This document shows, one piece after another, positions 1-11,847 of a stretch of 64,000 nt of DNA. Positions within the stretch are counted from its first letter, which is position 1, and each line of letters opens with the position of its first letter. A model generated the notes under the pieces. It was not told the origin of the DNA, made no database searches, and saw only the letters and a program-made list of their open reading frames with translations. The DNA is from Trichopria drosophilae (lineage: Eukaryota > Arthropoda > Insecta > Hymenoptera > Diapriidae). The stretch spans positions 69,893,501 through 69,957,500 of the forward strand of contig CM059582.1 in the NCBI GenBank assembly GCA_030407085.1, given 5' to 3'. The translations under genes were made by a program, and so were the position numbers.

Positions 1-293
1 CCGATCCGCATCCTGTCCGAGCATGGCACCGAGGAGGGGCCGTATGTCCTCGGGCACTTCTGGCGGCAAAGGTATCACCCCCCCCCCCCCCGGAGGGGCT
101 CGCCGCTTATTCTAAACCGATTTTAACTTTTTTTTTTTAAATGCTCATGAATGTCTGTACTATAAGAATCGTTCACTCGCTTTTTGATATATTTGTTTGT
201 TAATTAACAATTCGCTTATTCAGATGTTGATAGATGTAATTGTAAAAAAGCTGCGTGTTGCATACGTTCATATATCAAACGAACTTGAATGAG
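1..293 (+). repeat. Left arm of an 11-kb-spaced inverted repeat
   Basis: Bases 1-293 match the reverse complement of about 10695-10962. The match runs to the first base of the window, so the true outer end may lie upstream. This arm carries about 31 extra bases, including a C-run near 78-91, that the other arm lacks. A shorter third copy of the outer part (around GGCGGCAAAGGT) lies at 11236-11290. Arms of this size around 10.4 kb fit either a large DNA transposon or an inverted duplication; I see no transposase between them. Confidence 0.85.
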
Positions 294-306
294 AAACAGC
301 TGAAAT

Positions 307-645
307 ACGTTACCCGGGGGTTTTTGGGATCGCTGTTCACGAATCTGGCCTCAGATTTTCAAAATTTAAAATAGCGGATTCAACATGGCGGAACGAAATG
401 CAAAATGTTACTTGATCGACATGAAGTTTGGCACTCGGACAGTTTTCGAGGTCACTGATCACGAATCTGGTCTCAAATTTTCAAATTTCAAAATGGCGGA
501 TCCATGATCGCGGATCAAAATGCAAGATGGCACTTGATGGGAACGAAACTAAGCACTCGGTGGTTTTTGGGGTCGCTGATCACAAAGCTATAGTAGGTGT
601 TCAATATTCAAAATTCCGCATCCAATATGACGAATCCAATAGTCG
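307..645 (+). repeat. 120-bp tandem repeat carrying ATGGCGGAT motifs
   Basis: About two and a half head-to-tail units start near 328, 448 and 569 (TCRCTGWTCACRAA..., then AAAATGGCGGATCC). Spacings are 120 and 121 bases. The same family recurs in reverse orientation at 54295-54558 and as a single piece near 5870-5905. The short ORF reading through it (428-691) is a by-product of the repeat and is not called as a gene. Confidence 0.85.
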
Positions 646-2588
646 AAGAAATGTTTCGTTAAGATCGGAATTGCTTGAAAATTGTTTCTAGATTGGATTT
701 TACTTAGTTTAGTTAAAATGGGTGACGAAATTTGACTGTAATTGTGAAACTGAACTAATGTCTTTATAGCACCATATTTTTTTATTGCAACATTTATTTT
801 TGAGCTACCCAGAAAAATCTCGGTGAACATTTCAATTTGTTGGCGTGTGAACGATCCTCGCCATCTAGTTTACCGTGATGCTAATATTCTGTCGTGAAAG
901 TGGTACTTTGTGCGACGATCTCCGTGGGTCGGCGAGAATCATATTCTTCGTAGGTGTATACATTGTTGCAATTACCGACTTTTAATTACTTTGATTACGC
1001 CTTATTTTGAAGTTTCTAATTCGCGCCAAATAAATAGTCCGATATTTAGGACTTCTATGAAATCCGCGAGCGGCGTTCATGGTTTCCGCCGATCTGTGCG
1101 GCCTCTTGCTAAAAGAAACTTCCGCATTTTTGCGAGTTCAGTTGTCAGCACACCTCTGTACTGCTTTTACGTATCCATAAACGACACGCTTTTGTATCTT
1201 TCTCGGTGATCGGCATTCGGAGTCTTCGTGATCGTCGCACTCACGAAAGTCATCGCTTCGTCAGGGCAATTATCGCTCTCGCTTACAGTAACGAGTACTT
1301 TGTTCCGGTATTTTACAGTCAATAACATCCGAGCATTCGATTGCGGCCACGTGAGCATAAGACTCACCTCGTGTAGTATATGGCTGTACCGTATGCACTC
1401 AATAAAGATTGAGAATATCATAATAAGTGCATCCCTTATTATTTTTTATCCTGTGCACTCCAATCCGGCGAACATTTAAATTCAGCGAAGCTGCATATGT
1501 CGTTCGAAATAATATCCGCATAGCACGACGCGTACACAATTGTATTTCAATCTATTGTAATGAACGAAAAATACAATTGTTTATCAAAAATATACTGTAC
1601 TTGAATTTGTATGGTTTTGTTTGCTTGAAATTGTATGCTTATTTCATAAATCTGTCCTGATTTTCATAATATTGTAACTCTTTGTAGTAATGGTCGGAGA
1701 GGGGAGAAAATTCATTGCTATGCAATTTTCATCTGATTTGTATTAATGTAACCTTATCTTCTGATGTTCCGTAATTACGTGATAAAGTTAATTAAATAAG
1801 TCACATAGGAAATTCTGCAATCAATAGACTCATGAAGTAATCTAAAATCCCACTAGAACATTCCCATACAGCACAGGAATTTTTATTGGAAAATAAACAA
1901 AAAATGTTTTATGTTTAATAAATATTTGTTTAGTAATAATAAAGCATGTTGAAAGTTAAGAAAATAATTTTTGAAATGAAATAAAAACTTATTTAATTGT
2001 AACAACTATTTCCTTAGTATTAATGAAACAAATCTCAAATTAAATAAACATTTTAGGATATGGGATGTGCAGAAATGATTAGGAAATGAATATTTATTGG
2101 GATTTGTAAAATATTTACTTCATTTAAATACATATTTGTTCGGCAAAATATAAATTTTTATACTTAAGTAAATATTTACTTAACTCAAATGCACAAAGCG
2201 AAGAATTTGTTAAAAGTAAGTAAATATTTTCTAAAACGAAGAGCATATTTCCTAAATAAAAAAGTATATTTCGGCAGATTAAAAAGTATATTTTTAACAT
2301 TCAAATTATTTTTTTTTTATTTACAAAAATCCAGAGGTTTTTATTTTTACTCTTAACTGCTAGTATTTCCCTGTGATTTCTGGAACAGAATGACATATAC
2401 ATATATATTCGTAATTACCTTAGGTAATTTAGGACGAGAACATTAATGACTAACTTATGTACAAACTAAACACTGGAGACAACGCTCGGATGTAACAACG
2501 TATACATATACACGGAAACGCATTGAGTACACTGACGCTTCGATTTCGCACGCTGAAGGTATAGAATGTTTTCGGACATATATACTAA
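646..2588. other. Unassigned AT-rich stretch
   Basis: No convincing gene. Short overlapping ORFs on both strands at 910-1660 have no recognisable domain or splice pattern. From about 1860 the sequence becomes very AT-rich, with short AAATATTTACTT-like words related to the array that follows. Confidence 0.5.
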
Positions 2589-2718
2589 ACTACACCCAGC
2601 GAATTTAATTCGCACGGGGAATTACCTCGGATTTCTGTGTTTCTCACATTAAGATATATAGGTAAAAACAAGGACGACTGCGGGTTTCCCCGTGCGAATT
2701 AAATTCGTTGGGTGTAGT
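2589..2718. mobile_element. Hairpin MITE, copy 1 of a CACCC-ended family
   Basis: A near-perfect 34-base inverted repeat (2589-2622 against 2685-2718) surrounds a short loop. The ends read CACCCARCGAATTTAATTCG and sit between TA dinucleotides. Diverged relatives lie at 11848-11971 and at 14628-14654 plus 17242-17374. There is no coding capacity, so it would be a non-autonomous DNA element. Confidence 0.75.
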
Positions 2719-3178
2719 TCTGTTCTTCCACCCGGGGGAAAATGTACGAGTAACAGCGCCACCTGTATAGTAGTCCACAAATCACAGTTTCTCCCCCTCC
2801 CCCTCTAACATGGAAACATCCATTCACCCTTGATGCGCCGACGCGTTCGACTTCTCGTTTACGGAGGGAAGAGACGAAAAAAGGCGGGAATGTGGTACAT
2901 TCAGAGTTTACCATGTTAATATTCGAAAAATACGATCTCCGTTCAAAACATTCATTTACTTGAAATAAGAAACCATTCATGCAAAGAATATCATTCTTGT
3001 AGAAAGTTGATTCATTTGTCTCAAGTATACGTCATTTACTATTGTAGAATCTTAAAAAATTGTTTATTGTGTACATTTGCCTTTAAAAAAAAAAAAGATG
3101 AACTATGCCGTTAGATTGAAAAAGCAGCGATTTGGATCAAATTATTCATTTACTTGAAATAAATAAATTCACTAATAA

Positions 3179-3251
3179 AAATCAAGAATTCAAAGAAATA
3201 TTTACTCATTTTAAGCGCACAGAATATTTTTAATATATGTTCCAAATAAAC
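3179..3251 (+). repeat. Direct repeat, left copy (72 bp)
   Basis: Nearly identical to 4327-4398. Both belong to the surrounding 190-bp array and bracket the unrelated segment 3252-4326. Confidence 0.8.
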
Positions 3252-4326
3252 ACCCAAGCAGCAAAATAAGGAATTCTGACCCCAGCCATAGTTGAAATGC
3301 CCTATTTAGTAATAAATAGCCAAATTACAACCTAAATTATGTCTTCTAAGTCAAAATGTACTTGAGGTCTATTTCATAGGTTAAAGTAACCAAATATCGA
3401 CTTGAAAAATGTCCTGATAGTAAGAAAGTATTTGAGGTATATTCTGCAAGTAAAATGAACCAAATTTCAATTTTAAAATCGTCCTGAAAGTTTTTAACAA
3501 ATAGGTTATATTTTAGTACATATTTTAACAAATATGAACATGTGTTCTGCCTTAAAAGTCCAATGGTTTTGAAAAGAAAAGTTAGGAAAGTGAATATGCC
3601 TTTGCTAGATTCCCTATTCTGAACTTGAAAGTATGAAGGCTTTGTTGCGACCCAAAATGCACTTTCAGGGCGATGCAAACTGTCTACGGAAGTAAATTTA
3701 CCAATACGACAAGCACTCACTAGCAGTAGTGAATTCCAAACAATTTGTTGGTCGATGAATTACTGAAATAAAATTTGTGAAGGTGTGTATTATTTTTTGA
3801 CAACTTAACCTCAAATCATGAGATGTGAGGTTAATCTGTCAAATGATAACCCAATTTCCTATTTTCGTACCTATTTATTATGATATAAGTCCCAACAAGT
3901 ACATTATTACTATTCTTACAGTTTTTTACGATGATCTGTCAATGTCGTGTGTCAAAACGCCGGATAAAAATATTACTGCATCTTTTAAAATCTGACGTAT
4001 AAAAGTTGTCAGAGTGTAATCACACTAAATCTGTGGTAATTTTAGGCTTTGGTTTATTAAATGAAATCAATATGATCATCAAAAAACAATTTAGATCCTG
4101 TAAAATAGTTGATGTTGAGTGAAAGCACTAATGATGAAAAGATCATTGGGTGTGTTGAAACGTGTCTGATAGAAGTTGTCAGAGTGTACTGCGTCGCCAA
4201 AGCACAACACACTGCACATCAATTGGCACTACACTCAGCAAACACATTTGACATTTAACAAATGTTATTTTTCCAATAACTTTTGAATGCTTACATGTGT
4301 TGGCTGGATGATACACCTTTGACAAA
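3252..4326. other. 1.07-kb segment inserted between direct repeats
   Basis: This segment interrupts the 190-bp array and is flanked by a 72-base duplication of array sequence. It contains about three diverged 70-base repeats (3270-3490, word ACTTGAGGT) and two copies of GTTGTCAGAGTGTA (about 4007 and 4171). A minus-strand ORF at 3346-3720 overlaps the internal repeat and is not recognisable. Its ends are not clear inverted repeats, so the class is unknown. Confidence 0.5.
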
Positions 4327-4398
4327 ATCAAGAATTCAAAGAAATATTTACTCATTTTAAGCGCACAGAATAGTTTTAATATGTGTTCCAAATAAACA
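4327..4398 (+). repeat. Direct repeat, right copy (72 bp)
   Basis: Partner of 3179-3251; the 190-bp array resumes directly after it. Confidence 0.8.
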
Positions 4399-5165
4399 TG
4401 TACTTATGAAAAAGGTGCACTACATCGTTGCATTGAAGATATAGGTATTTTTCATCAAATAATTCATTTATTTGAAATAAGTAAAACGTTGAATAAATTT
4501 GTAATTTAAAAATATTTTTTAATATTATATAAATTTTAATAATTTAAAAATATTTATCAAATGTTGATTTGTTTCAAATATACATTTACTTCAAAAATAT
4601 GTGCACTGCATATTCGATTCCATTCGTGATTATTTTTATGAAATCATTCATTTACTTAAAATAAATAAATATTTATTAAATTAACATCACAGTTTTGAAA
4701 AATGAATTGACTTATTACAAGAATACCCAATTTCTTATTATAAAAGAACTTAAATATTTGTTTCAAGTAAACATTTACTTAAAAGAAAATATGTACTAAG
4801 TCACTGGATTGAAGAAATTGATGTTTTTGTATAAATGATTGATTTACTTAGAAATAGCAAATATTTTTTTATCTTTACGGAAGTAGTTTATTATAAATAG
4901 TTATTTTAAATTTAAGTACTCATATTGCGACTCAAGAAAATAAACATTTATTTTCAAGTATATATTTTCTTAATACTTTTTGTTATTTTTAAGTAATAAT
5001 CCAGTATATTGATTTTTCGGTCAGAAAAATGATTTTTTTTTTTAAGATAATATTTACTTTTTTTTAAACATTGTTTTATTGAATTTAAAATATGAGAATT
5101 TGAATCAAGAAAACCATTTTTTAGTAAATCCATTTACTTGAATCGAGTAAATTGTTTTCTCAGTG

Positions 5166-6545
5166 TACGTGATAAACAAAGTAAAATTGCTATCACATGG
5201 ATTCACTTGGAATTGATAGTACTGTAATATTTAACCCTTTAACGCTCATATGGCCACAATTTTAACGTCAACTTCAAGCTCGTGCCTTTCAATTATAACC
5301 CGTGTGAACAAAATATTGGGATACATATTCTTGTGTAAAAAAGTCTCATCTTTCGAATAGCATAGCCAAATTTATCAATACATGACCGTAAAATCTTTTT
5401 TTTAACAATAAACAAAAAAAAAAACGCTGATTTTCGATTTGTGTTTTTTTTAAAGGAATTTTTTTAACTATGTTGCCGGCACTTAAGAACATTCTAACCC
5501 ATCAGGATGCGGGACCCGAAAGTTGTACTTCCAAAATATATTTTTAGATACTTTGATTTTTATTGTTAACCGATCCAAAATGGCGCCCGAATGCCCGAAA
5601 TTATTGCAAAATCACAGTAATATGCACTTTTGAGGTCTAATCTAAGTTTTAGCAAGCAAAATAACTTTTGTCAATTTTATGCCAACATATTGGATGCATA
5701 TTCGCAAAATTAGCTCATACAATTGATTTTCAAGATGGCGGCCGTGATGAGTCAGCGAAAATAACGTATTTACACAGCTTCATAGCCACTGTATAGTCTT
5801 CAAACCTCTTTGTTCAATAGTCTTATGAACTCTAAGGATCATTAGATCTAAATTCATTATTAGCTTATCAAAATTCAAAATGGCGGATCCAATATGGCGG
5901 ACCGTAAACTCAAAAATAGCGATTCATGAAAAATAAAAAATACTACCGTATTCTACGTGAAATTTGGAATAAAAATACTTGTATTAAATTTCTCGCTCAG
6001 AGCAGCCGTTCCCAAGTAAAAAATTATCAAAACATCAAAATCGAAAATTCACCTCCAAACTTTGCAGTCACGCTTTTAGACGAATGTACAATGGCTTTTC
6101 GATGGCAATCACGCGTTCTTTGCCTTAAACTCTTTAAATCAACATTCATTATAATATTATGATTTATTTTTCGTTTATTTACAAGTATTTAAATTACAAT
6201 AGTAACATTACAAAATAGTAATTTCCCAAGAGGATAATAGCCTTCCCCATTTTGCAGTCATGCTACATTTAATGATTTGCAGGAAATATAATCGAAATGT
6301 AATATCGGAATACCTGAAGTACTTAAAAATTATTAGGTACTTCCCGACAGGTTCGTTGTAAACAAATGAAGGAATAAAGTTGTGTAGGTTAGAAAATCAC
6401 GAAGTATAAATAATCAACCTTGTGGATGTACATCGAATTATAATTCTACAAAACGGAAATCTGATATTTTGCAACGACAAGCGTTGTAAATTTCCAGGTT
6501 AACTGCACATGTCCGATTCATTTTGTCTATTAAGTAGTTTGAAAC
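5166..6545. other. Unassigned, with ATGGCGG words
   Basis: No gene supported. AAAATGGCG or AAGATGGCGG words occur near 5578, 5735, 5877 and 5893. The last pair belongs to the repeat family seen at 307-645. The short ORF at 5926-6162 shows no recognisable feature. Confidence 0.5.
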
Positions 6546-6559
6546 TTGCATATAACCTA

Positions 6560-6930
6560 AAATTTGTATATATGGACAAATATACGAAACTTTTGACTTT
6601 TGTGTAACATCAATTTTTCACTTATTTTTTGGTCTAACATTACTATTTTAGAGCGCACATAAATCAATGAAAATGTAATCTCTGTATTATGAAGGCCTTT
6701 TTAAGTGCATAATAACAAATATTTCATTTATATCACGGCGCTATTAATAAATATACAAATGTACGTATTTTTGGTGTTTTTAAACACTTATACTTGTACA
6801 TTTATTAATTGAGCCGTTATATAAATCAAATATTTATTAGTTTACACTTAAAAAGGGCAGAATAATAAAGATATTGCAACTTTACTCATTGTGTGCGTTT
6901 TGAAAAAGTCTCGTTACATGCACACATGTA
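6560..6930. mobile_element. Long-palindrome MITE, copy A
   Basis: The sequence folds back on itself around about 6780: 6640-6778 matches the reverse complement of 6783-6915. It is also homologous, in inverted orientation, to 9085-9680, which shows a repeated element and not a chance hairpin. The outer part (6560-6640) is shared with the second copy as well. There is no coding capacity. Confidence 0.75.
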
Positions 6931-7440
6931 ATTATATGGCATGTTATACCGCTATCATTACCAATACCCTAACATGACTATGTAGCGACGCAGAGCTATA
7001 AAATGTATTTTCGGCATATTCAAATAATTCCTATTTTCGCGCATAATATTAATTTCATTAAAAGTATTATAATACAGAATTCCTAGAATTCGAGAGCTCG
7101 AATTAGAAATAAGGGTCGCATGAAAATGAAAATTAAGGAGTATATCTCGGAGCGCGGACAGTGTAGACAAACCGCGTCCGATTGACTCAGTAAATTTAAG
7201 TGGGAATTCACATTTTCGGCATTAACCATTCCGATCGAAAATTCAGCAATTAGTCAAGGTCCTCCGGAGACCTTCGCCTAGTTCAGTACACGAGTACTAA
7301 TGCGGAAATAGGTCCACAGTACGGAGTACTGTATTTTTTTAAACGGTCCTCTTAGGATCGTTCCCAAAAAAAAAACAAATAGGGAAATCAATTTTTTTTG
7401 TATAATGAGCTCCCTGCTTGGGACGCCATATACCCATTTT
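6931..7440. other. Unassigned
   Basis: No gene or clear repeat recognised. A minus-strand ORF at 6958-7170 has no recognisable feature. Confidence 0.5.
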
Positions 7441-7870
7441 TATCGAGCCGCCAAAATAGTGGAGGCACCTATTTTGGCTAGTTGTCCATTCAAGAGCTCT
7501 CTGCTAGAGTAGCCTTGATATTCCAGCTATATTCATCCAGTGCACTCTGCTAGAGTTGCCGGATGACACCAACTGCATTTGCTAAAAAAAAACAGTTCAA
7601 AATAGTGGAGGCATCGATTCAAAAAGCTCTCTGCTAGAGTAGCTTTGAATCTCCAGGTATATTTATCCAGTGCACTCTGCTAGAGTTGCCGGATGACACC
7701 AACTGCATTTGCTAAAAAAACAGTTCAAAATAGTGTAGGCTTTGATTCAAAATGTTCTCTGCTAGAGTAGTATTGAATCCCCAGCTTTAGTCATCCAGTG
7801 CACTCTGCTTGAGTTGCAGGATGCCCAGCTACTATTTTTTTCAAGGTAGCGCCAAATAGTGGAGACGCCA
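7441..7870 (+). repeat. ~128-bp tandem repeat, four units
   Basis: CAAAATAGTGGAGGC-type unit starts occur at 7452, 7598 and 7726, and a partial unit at about 7851. Within each unit CTCTGCTAGAGT occurs twice, followed by TGCCGGATGACACC in the first two. Spacings of 146, 128 and 125 reflect small indels. Confidence 0.85.
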
Positions 7871-7959
7871 AAATACGATCGGGTCAAAAAAATAAAACTC
7901 TCTATATTTCACGCCGATCACTAATCTATCATTGGTCGTCAATTTCACCATCCTGATTA

Positions 7960-8807
7960 GTGGACCTTTTCGACCTTTTCCGGAAGGTCACGAGAATATC
8001 CGAACATGACCTTGAATATTATAAACGGCCGCATTATGACGGGTCACGGCACAGTTCGCCTGAATATTCAACGCTCGCAACATGGGTCCGATTACAGCAT
8101 CGCAGATTAGGTTGTCGATCTCCTTACGATCTATTCAACGTAAACGGGACCGTGTTTTTGAGGAACTGGCCATCCAGTACGGAGCAGTACCGTGCAAGAA
8201 TTTTGCACCACCACCTCTTATACGTGCCTGCAGTAGTTCTTGCTCTATTTTTGCGAATATTTGCGAAGGTATCAACAACAGCCATCTCCTGCCATTGGGA
8301 TTAGTGGATTCTCATGAGGACCAACTGCACTTCATCCGCCAGTCCGCTACTTCGGCCGCTACTCCACCAGTGACCTCCACCCAGGTGGTAACTCTAAAAA
8401 GTCCGCACGAACATACCTCCGGCCTGGCAGAAGAACATCCACACGAAGAGGTGGCATACTCTCTTCCGAGGAAATTCTACATTCCGGACGACGCACCTGT
8501 ATAGCGGGTTGCCATCTTCGAAGGCCATAAGGCAAAGAAAGCACGCCAAATTCGAACTGGGGTGTCAGAGGCCGACCCGAGGCTCGCCAGCTCGATAGCA
8601 TATTACAAGGCTTTAACATCTCAGGAACAGTCCAAGTGTTGTCCACCTGTCACAGATAACTGTTGGGAAGAGGAGAAAACTATTCTTATAGATTTTTCAG
8701 TTGTTGGCGAAAAAGCAAGACACCTACGTTTACATAAAGTAGCAGCCAAATGCGCAATTCGAAGTTCGAACAAACGTTCCAGAAATATACATAAAATATT
8801 GTTTTAA
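7960..8807 (+). other. Unidentified GC-richer ORF block
   Basis: Three open frames lie in a row on the plus strand: 7960-8304 (114 aa), 8082-8504 (140 aa, different frame) and 8562-8807 (81 aa). Base composition is visibly richer in G and C than the flanks, as expected for former coding sequence. I recognise no domain, and the frame changes suggest decay. It is the only plausible coding remnant between the arms at 1-293 and 10695-10962. It could be a transposon gene, a gag-like remnant or a captured exon. Confidence 0.3.
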
Positions 8808-9084
8808 TTATAAATGTATCTTTTAGTTATAATATAATTGTTATTTGTTAAATTAACCGAGTTCCATTCATTTCTATGCCAGCCTTTTATTTTTAACGAT
8901 AGCGTTAAACTTGCACGTTTAGATTTAAGTTCCCTATTTCAATCTGCTTGAATCTTTCCACATGGATTAGTATGTAAGTGCTGAAGGCCTTCTGAGATCA
9001 ACGCACACAGTTAAGTATAAACTAAGCTTATATTAACTTTTGCAAAAATCAAACTTCGGCATTTCATAATCAAAATGTATCACC
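8808..9084. other. Unassigned AT-rich spacer
   Basis: No gene or repeat recognised between the ORF block and the second palindromic MITE. Confidence 0.5.
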
Positions 9085-9680
9085 CATAACTATTTCAGAA
9101 TGCACACAAATAAGTAAAGTTGCAATCTCTTTATCATCTTGTCTTTTTTAAGTCTACACTAATAAATATTTGATCCATATAACGGCGTAATTAATAAATG
9201 CACAATTGTAAGTGTTTAAAAACACCCAAAATACGTACATTTGTATATTTATTAATAGTGCCGTGATATAAATGAAGTATTTGTTATTGTGGACTTAAAA
9301 ACACCATCATAATCCGCACGAAAAAAATATATATCCTGAAATATACCCAGATATATAGAAATGCTGCAAAATATATTTTGGCCAAAATCGTATAGCTGAT
9401 ATATATCTGAGATAGATCCGGTGGAAATATTTGGAGATATTGCAAACATCCGAATATTTGAAATATATCTCGGATATATCTGATACCTCCGATTATATAT
9501 CCAGATATATCTTGTGTATTTCTAATTAATATATCAGGATATATCTTCAGGATATATCCTTTTCCATGCGGGAATACAGAGATTACATTTTCACTTATCT
9601 ATGTGCGTTCTAAAATAGTCGTGTTGTATCAAAACATAAGTGAAAAATTGATGTTACAGGAAAGTTAAAAGTTCCGTGGA
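9085..9680. mobile_element. Long-palindrome MITE, copy B (split)
   Basis: Inverted relative of 6560-6930. Its sequence runs 9085-9308 and resumes at 9571-9680; the gap is filled by another small element at 9309-9570. The intact order in copy A shows that the interruption is an insertion. Confidence 0.75.
9309..9570. mobile_element. Small nested MITE with CCGCAYG ends
   Basis: The ends are inverted (CCGCACGAAAAAAATATATA against CCGCATGGAAAAGGATATAT). The interior is built from ATATATC-like words. AAT on both sides is a possible 3-bp target duplication. It interrupts copy B of the palindromic MITE family. Confidence 0.65.
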
Positions 9681-9729
9681 TTTGCCCATATACAACAAAT
9701 TTGTAAAATTACCTCATGACACGTTGGAA

Positions 9730-10020
9730 ATTAATCAATTCACGTTCGACGTTGTAAAAGTACAAATCGTCTGTATAAAATCTCTATGGAATGTTGTAAA
9801 ATTACAATCGATGTATAATCGAACGAAACTAAATTTTTCAAAGTTTAAATCTAGCAACACAAAAGAGTACGTGGTTTTCTGAAATAAACTTAAAAACCGT
9901 GAAGAATCTTAGAATTTGCAATGTTGCTAATTACATACAAGTTGTATATTTGCAATGTACCCCATGTAAGTTTACATACGGCTTTTACTTTTACAACGTT
10001 AAACGTGAATCGATTTATTT
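9730..10020. repeat. Imperfect palindrome
   Basis: TCACGTTCGACGTTGTAAAA near 9741 matches the reverse complement of 9987-10009. The interior has further short TTGCAATGT / GTTGTAAAA words. This may be a decayed hairpin element. Confidence 0.4.
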
Positions 10021-10694
10021 TCAACCCGACACGTAGTAAAATTAGACTTGTTTTTTACAGTCGAGCACTTCGCGGCTGACTTTTTCATTTGTTTGCAACG
10101 GACTTATTAAAAACTATCGATTAGTTTTGAAGATCTTGTACTGTTACTAGTCATTACTTTCTGTGATTCTAGTAAACCCGCCAAATTTGTTCTTCATTTT
10201 TTTTTAATTCTATTAATCCATCGAGGAACAAACAAACAGTTTTTCACAGCAAGTGTCAACGACCTGATTCATTATATATATTGTTGATATTGAAAACATT
10301 CTGGGCTAATCATTTCTGACGCGAAATTTATCGAACTTTACAAATCAGCTTCCGTTAAAATGAAATAATAAATGCGAATACAAATAGCTGCGTTCGAGTA
10401 TTTAAAAAAGGTACAATTTTGATTGTGCCAGATGTTGGCATCGAAATAGAGTAAACAGATGTGTTATAAAAAATAAAAGCGTACATGGACCTTAAACTTC
10501 AAAATATATGGGCTAAATTTTTTAATTTCATGAACGCTATATGCAGTGTGGCGGTTAGATGTCAACATTTTGCACTAATTTCGATTCTTCCAAGAATAAC
10601 GATTTTCAAACAAGATTTTGTTACATAATATACTATCTTAAGATATTTTAGGTCCCTCATAACGAATTTGTTATTAGATTTACCGAATCCAATA
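10021..10694. other. Unassigned
   Basis: No gene or repeat recognised up to the right inverted arm. Confidence 0.5.
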
Positions 10695-10962
10695 TGGATT
10701 CTCTCATTCAAGTTCGTTTGATATATGAACGTATGCAACACGCAGCTTTTTTACAATTACATCTATCAACATCCGAATAAGCGAATTATTAATTAACAAA
10801 CAAATATATCAAAAAGCGAGTGAACGATTCTTATAGTACAGACATTCATGAGCATTTAAAAAAAAAAGTTAAAATCGGTTTAGAATAATACCTTTGCCGC
10901 CAGAAGTGCCCGAGGACATACGGCCCCTCCTCGGTGCCATGCTCGGACAGGATGCGGATCGG
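10695..10962 (-). repeat. Right arm of the 11-kb-spaced inverted repeat
   Basis: Reverse complement of 1-293, lacking about 31 bases found in the left arm. The outer boundary cannot be fixed because the left partner runs off the window. Confidence 0.85.
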
Positions 10963-11357
10963 GAATTTGAAGTGGCCTCAGAGCGCTGTTCTGGAGACCA
11001 GAGCCGTGACTGACAACCGAGCCGTGCGTACGCCCCAATTTATAAGCTGAGAAGCCCGCCCCACCATGCATGTCCTAGCGAGGAACTGGCAATGTACATT
11101 ATCGGCACGGTCAGTATGCGTACCCTAGATGGTACGAAACGAGAAACTGGTTTCAGAGGCAATTTCCCTCACAACACCATTTTATTCATGCTTACTATTT
11201 CTTCATCGTCCTTGTTTCGATTAATGGTCAGGCAAGCGGGGGGGGAGTGGGGGGGTGAAACCTTTGCCGCCAGAAGTGCCCGAGGAAATACTGTGGGCCA
11301 GGGAATCCTCGATCCGACCGCGACTACTGTATACGCGACCAATCATCTGAGATCACC
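10963..11357. other. Unassigned, with third copy of the arm terminus
   Basis: 11236-11290 repeats the outer motif of the 11-kb arms (G-runs, then CCTTTGCCGCCAGAAGTGCC). The rest shows no recognisable gene. Confidence 0.5.
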
Positions 11358-11515
11358 TCAAGTTCCCTGAATCATCATCTTGTCCGTTGTGTGGGTTGTT
11401 TGATCACAACGCAAACCGATCTCATCAAGTAACTTTCGCAACCAAACTGATTCTCGTGCAGCATCGGTAGAAGCTATAACTATCCCGATTCGGTGGTACT
11501 CAATTTTATAATTTT
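11358..11515 (-). pseudogene. Ty1/Copia RNase H C-terminal fragment
   Basis: The minus-strand translation contains STDAARESVWLRKLLDEIGL. This matches the conserved end of Copia RNase H, where an STxEAEY stretch is followed by A-x-x-E-x-x-W-L-x-x-L-L. LSTTE is visible just upstream in another frame, so there is a frameshift. The piece is only about 50 residues. No reverse transcriptase, integrase or LTR is seen nearby, so it is an isolated remnant. Confidence 0.65.
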
Positions 11516-11847
11516 CTCTCGCTGTCATAAAATAACCTATAAAAAATATATAAAAATTACCCCGTTCGCGAACATAAATACGTTTGCGGTGGTCGACTGA
11601 CGCAACTCTACATCGCTCGCAAAATCTGTATCGCAGTAGCCGAAAAGCTCCAACCAATTTTCTCCACATTTGTAAAGTATTCCTGGATTTTTCATTCTGA
11701 CCAAATATGCGAAAATACGTTTTGCAACCGTTCAGTGGGTGCAAATATGCTTATTCGGATACTTCGATATCGCATTAACGGCAAACGCAAGATCCATTTT
11801 CGCCTATAACGTGATGTTTCAACTCGCTCCCACAGAGTCGCCGATGT

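Larger units (their letters stand above)
2940..5165. repeat. Degenerate ~190-bp tandem array, interrupted
   Basis: A diverged unit of roughly 185-200 bases recurs. It contains TTCATTTACTTGAAATAAA and, farther on, a GTGCACTACATCG-like word. The first word is seen near 2952, 3147, 4465, 4650, 4851 and 5131. The array is interrupted by 3252-4326. No protein is encoded. Confidence 0.6.

Noticed and set aside
2589..2718. piggyBac assignment from internal TTAA next to the hairpin core
   Set aside because: The inverted arms continue beyond TTAA to CACCC ends with TA outside, so the TTAA is internal and not the target site.
3179..4398. Short LTR retrotransposon (72-bp direct repeats as LTRs)
   Set aside because: The direct repeats are part of the surrounding satellite, and nothing coding lies between them.
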